64,000 nucleotides of DNA from Pseudophaeomoniella oleicola (Eukaryota; Ascomycota; Eurotiomycetes; Phaeomoniellales; Phaeomoniellaceae), in NCBI GenBank assembly GCA_003868215.1, contig QWDQ01000039.1, positions 124,001-188,000 on the forward strand, in the 5' to 3' direction. Shown here in pieces: positions 60,401 to 64,000 of this stretch. The translations under genes were made by a program, and so were the position numbers. The stretch's first letter is position 1. Each line of letters begins with the position of its first letter. The notes beneath the pieces are model-generated. The model saw only the letters and a list, made by a program, of their open reading frames with translations. It did not search any database and was not told where the DNA came from.

Positions 60401-63223
60401 AGCTTACACGCTACGTAACAACTACCGTAGGATGACGGAAGCCACGATCTGTATATGGGAGACGAAAGTGATGACTCAATCTGTAGGTACGCTATGATAT
60501 AATAAGAGACCTTGGCCTTGGCCTAAGACGTCCTGGTAACGTCGCAAGTCAATTGATTAGAGAATACTCGGCGTATGAAGTTGGCATAAGATCCGTTACT
60601 TTGTCCCGATTCGCTAGACATTGTTATGTTTCATATGGTTTAAGCAGAAGAGGATCAGATCTCTCTCACCATCCGGGGCATCCAAACGTCGCAAGTATTG
60701 TCCTTTACGTATTACTGAAATGGCTGGCAGGGCTATTCCGGTATATGCTCTATTGCCATGGCAGAAGCGAGAAGGATGCTCTAGTAGCAAGGCTATGTCA
60801 AAGCAGGTATCTTTGCATTGACCCCCTGCAACTCTTATATCCCTGGTCCGCCACTTCAGCGGCGTTCATAATCGACATATGATCGTTACCCGGGCGAGCC
60901 AGTGCCAGAAAGTCTAATTATGTCGAAGCTATGAAACTTGCTTTAGCCGTTCTTGAAACCGGGTAGGTACTCCGTGGATCTTCACGACTTTAGCTTATGG
61001 CCCCCTTTTCTAAGCTTCCCTTACGAGAAGCAGACAGCATCTCACAAACGGTAATAAGTTTCTATCGCTCTGACAGGATCGCACACGCATCTTTTCCACA
61101 TAAAGTGTTAGGATACCATGGATCCTTGCAATGCCAAGACTTCTGATTCGACTTTCGCACAGGCATCCTAGATTGAATGCATAAGCAGTCTGGAGCAATA
61201 TATTCAAGACCAATCCTAGAAGAGATCTGTTGGTTTGCGGAACTTTCATGTACATGCGACCTTGAAGAGGCGGTGAAGATGCAGGCTGCCGCTATTCGTT
61301 CTGGTGGCGTTTCCTAACCATTGTTGGCTGAGCTGGGACAGTCAAAGGACAGTCAAAGGAAGGGAAAGACGCCGGCACGAAAAATAGCCTTGGGATTACC
61401 CGCATGAGTTGCGTTGGCCATTTGCATCCTTCCTATATCCCTGACCTTTTGCGTCGGTCTTCCCTGCACATCGCTTATACAACCTATCACAAATTGATCA
61501 CTCAGTGGATTTTTGAATGGGTCAGTCTTCCCCTGTTGCCGTCAGTCATGAATGTTGGTCTCTGCGGTTTCAACATCCACGAACCCGGGTACCACCGATC
61601 TGCCTAGAGGAAGAAGTTTGATGCACCGAGCGCACGACATCTATCATGGCCCATCACTCTAATACTACGCACAACGCATTAGAGGCTCCATTCGATCTCC
61701 ATAATTGTCACCGTGAGTTGGTGAGATCACGATGCTCTAACCTTCCGTCCTTGATCCCTGTTTCAACACCTTGACAAAATCCACCGACGAGCTGGTTCCA
61801 TGACATACCACGCTATTGGGAACCATGCTCCAGCCGAAATGACCGTCGCTGATCTGGGATCTAAGGAATAATGATAACTGACGTCTTTGCAGGGGACCAT
61901 CTACCTAAAAGTGAGGCGCCTAATGTCAAGAAGAGTCCCAAAATCATTGCATCGGGCTTCATTCAGTCAGAGAAACGGCTTCTTCCTAACGCTCGTATAG
62001 GCCTTCAGGACTTATAGATCCACTTTGGGTACTCGTATACCAGTAACCGACACGTCCCTACTCTGCCGCTGCATGAGAACGGGAAGCCCATGCATTGTGT
62101 CTACTGACAGGTCTCCTGCAGAGATGAAGGCTCAAATAAGGAGTCATCTCGACGACAGGTGGATATCGCTGGATAAGAAATTTGTGATCCATTCAAGGCA
62201 ACCACCGTCCATGCAGATCCTACGCAGTCGTAAATTACTATGGTATTCCTGAGGAACCGAGGAAGGCCACGCGGTACCTTCCACCTGGTAGCCAATGCAG
62301 CACTGAGCACGTACAACATGGCTCGTACAACATGGCTCGTACAGCGCTGTTTGCTGGGTACTCCACAAACGTGGAATCCGCACGCAGTTGAAACGCCCCT
62401 AGACTTCCAAAAATACCAATCAAAAACAAGTGGTCCGCGTGCTCGCCAGCCTCCCAGATACCACCACTCAACCGCTTTTCTCCCTTCCCCCCCGGCTCGT
62501 CTTTGTATGCATCTCTTTTCCCAAATCATAAAGTTAATTTCCCAGAGGATACTATATCCTACCAACATACCTGCATGCAGTGGGCGATGAAACAGCTATT
62601 CCCTCTCGGTATCATCCTGCAGCTCTTCCAAGGGTCTATCATTTCCCTGCTCGACTATGCACCAGATTATTACGTGGTAGATACCATACCAGGGCCTGCA
62701 CTCCTGCCTCAGATCCTCCAGCCAGTCACCCTCCTCCTCACTACTAAACCACATTGATCTAGATCGATCCATCACCTCTCCACGAAAATAATTTTCAGCC
62801 TCTTTTCAATCCAATTCCACCATTCTTCGCTTTTCTCCACCCTTCCAACCCTCCCCCCTTTTCAACGCCATGTTCACCTCTTCGATCCAGATCGAACTAT
62901 CACCTCTCCACAAAAAACGAAAGGATTCTCAGCCTCTCTCAATTCCCTCCCCTCTCTCTTTCGCCTTTCAAACCTCTGAAGCCTTCCCCCTTCCACCTTC
63001 TCTTCGCTCCTTCTCGACTTCGCCCAATCCACCCTCCCCTCCTGTCCCGCAAGAAACCACAGCCCAACAGCATCTGATGCTTGACCCTTGACCCTTGACC
63101 CTCTACCAGACAAGCAAGCAGACAGACAGACAGGCAGATCTGTCACACCTCGCGAATGCTCCAAATAGGTAGGTCCACAAATGAAATACATACTGGTCCA
63201 TCCTATATCCCATTTGCGCCTCA

Positions 63224-63255
<32 letters not shown>

Positions 63256-63717
63256 AACTAAATACGACAGATGAGTTAGGTAGGATCGTTGGATTGCAAT
63301 CGGAATATTACATATATATAGGTAACTAATTATATCAGAATCTGCAATCAACACAAGTGATCAAATGAAGCACTGAAGTTCTAAGAGCCAGAAAAAAAGT
63401 TTACCTGTAGAGATATCTATCGCTAGGTAGGTAATCATAGAAGAATAAGACGACGATAAATAAGAAAAACACACACACATTTTTCCCTTAAGAATTTTTT
63501 TTTGGGGGGGAGGATATATTCAATCATATATAAAACGTTTGTTAGAGCGAAGTTATCTCTGTATTCGATCTACTACATCATACAGCCAGCCAGTCCTACA
63601 TTCCTAATTCTGGCAGACTCTCAGAAATACCATATATTGATCCTACCAAATATTTAGGGTAGGTAATAGGTACTTCATGTCCATCCGTCCGTTCGTCGTT
63701 TCGATGCCAAACAGCAA
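57416..63717. other. gene-poor stretch, 6.3 kb
   Basis: I can support no gene. There are minor direct repeats: GACAGTCAAAG twice near 61338-61360, and a 14-bp unit GTACAACATGGCTC in tandem near 62310-62340. A (CAGACG)5 array lies at 63224-63253. A loosely duplicated pyrimidine-rich segment occurs around 62765-62815 and 62880-62950. A 60-codon hydrophobic frame at 62575-62757 resembles nothing known. Confidence 0.4.
63224..63253. repeat. (CAGACG)5 hexanucleotide repeat
   Basis: Five exact CAGACG units lie in non-coding DNA downstream of the RING-finger gene. Confidence 0.9.
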
Positions 63718-64000
63718 TCAGGGAACCCAGAGCCGAACAAATCCACCAACGTCCCGTCGACATGTCACACAATTACCAAAGTTATTCATCGCGAGGCTGA
63801 CGCGACAGTCCTCGCAGACGCAGAGACATCGGCACGGCCAGGCGATGATGGATCGAGGCGAAGTTTGACATACTACGCAGAGTGGGCCTGATGGGCTGTT
63901 GAGATCGTCGTTCGGGGTCGCGGTCGATTGACGATGAGAACGACGTTCGATGATGAGCTGTTCTAGCATTTCAGACTCCTCGTCTAGCGTGGGGCGTGTT
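63718..64000 (-). CDS. C-terminal RING-finger E3 ubiquitin ligase, partial (5' part beyond window)
   Basis: The frame is open from the right edge to the stop at 63718, so this is the 3' end of a minus-strand gene. About 94 residues are visible. They end in a RING domain of the C3HC4 type: CVVCQTSP, WPCRCLCVCEDC and NCVTCRRDVGGFVRLWVP, with the domain at the very C-terminus. This layout resembles the fungal Asi1/Asi3-like and MUL1/cIAP-type RING proteins, which act as E3 ligases, sometimes in membranes. An internal Met at 63969 is probably not the start, because the frame continues upstream as TRPTLDEESE. The rest of the protein, including any membrane segments, is outside the window. Confidence 0.82.
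   Translation of the reverse strand, partial: TRPTLDEESEMLEQLIIERRSHRQSTATPNDDLNSPSGPLCVVCQTSPRSIIAWPCRCLCVCEDCRVSLAMNNFGNCVTCRRDVGGFVRLWVP

Noticed and set aside
62575-62757. 60-codon hydrophobic ATG frame
   Set aside because: Short, with no homologue that I recognise, and set in low-complexity pyrimidine-rich DNA.
62870-63224. Pro/Ser-rich frames on both strands
   Set aside because: They arise from CT-rich simple sequence and the CAGACG repeat rather than coding constraint.

Overview
This window is nuclear DNA from a filamentous ascomycete (Pezizomycotina). The genes have frequent short GT-AG introns (about 41-140 bp) with CTAAC/CTGAC-type branch points, and the families are typically fungal: Zn2Cys6 regulators, a CFEM-GPI protein, Dal5-type and NCS1 permeases, Dabb proteins, and helical-N-terminus ankyrin proteins. 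The intergenic DNA is rich in CCTACCTAGGTAGG-like palindromes. I cannot name the genus from sequence alone. All exon structures below were worked out by hand from splice sites, reading frame and family resemblance. I recognised no tRNA, rRNA, CRISPR array, viral relic or intact transposon.

Region 1 (0.6-1.4 kb) holds a CFEM surface protein. Region 2 (3.2-28.6 kb) is a dense catabolic gene cluster with two Zn2Cys6 transcription factors, three transporters (a DHA1-type MFS, a Dal5/ACS-type MFS and an NCS1/Fur-type permease) and seven further genes: an amidase, a lactonase-like metallo-beta-lactamase, an FAD aromatic monooxygenase, a Dabb protein, an arylmalonate decarboxylase/maleate isomerase-family protein, a GMC oxidoreductase and an aldehyde dehydrogenase. 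Read together, they suggest uptake of an aromatic or N-heterocyclic compound or amide, oxidation of an alcohol to aldehyde to acid, ring hydroxylation, lactone or amide hydrolysis and C4-diacid handling. The substrate is unknown, and no ring-cleaving dioxygenase is visible. Two intergenic regions in the middle of the cluster carry the same inverted pair of ACTTCGG/CCGAAGT half-sites, which may be the binding site of a cluster regulator.

Region 3 (29.0-35.1 kb) is conserved core: the ubiquitin-activating enzyme E1, a PQ-loop membrane protein and a HAD phosphatase. It ends the cluster.

Region 4 (35.1-63.7 kb) is gene-poor. It contains three diverged paralogues of an ankyrin-repeat protein with an N-terminal helical domain that resembles the HeLo-like N-termini of fungal STAND/incompatibility proteins, but with no NACHT or NB-ARC ATPase. 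All three share the same two introns (phase 0, then phase 2), and exon 2 is exactly 89 nt in each. Between the second and third copies lie a second Dabb gene and a CipB/LovC-like medium-chain reductase. The right edge carries the C-terminus of a RING-finger E3 ligase that runs off the window. The long gaps at 35.1-41.5, 43.0-50.1 and 57.4-63.7 kb hold no gene that I can support.
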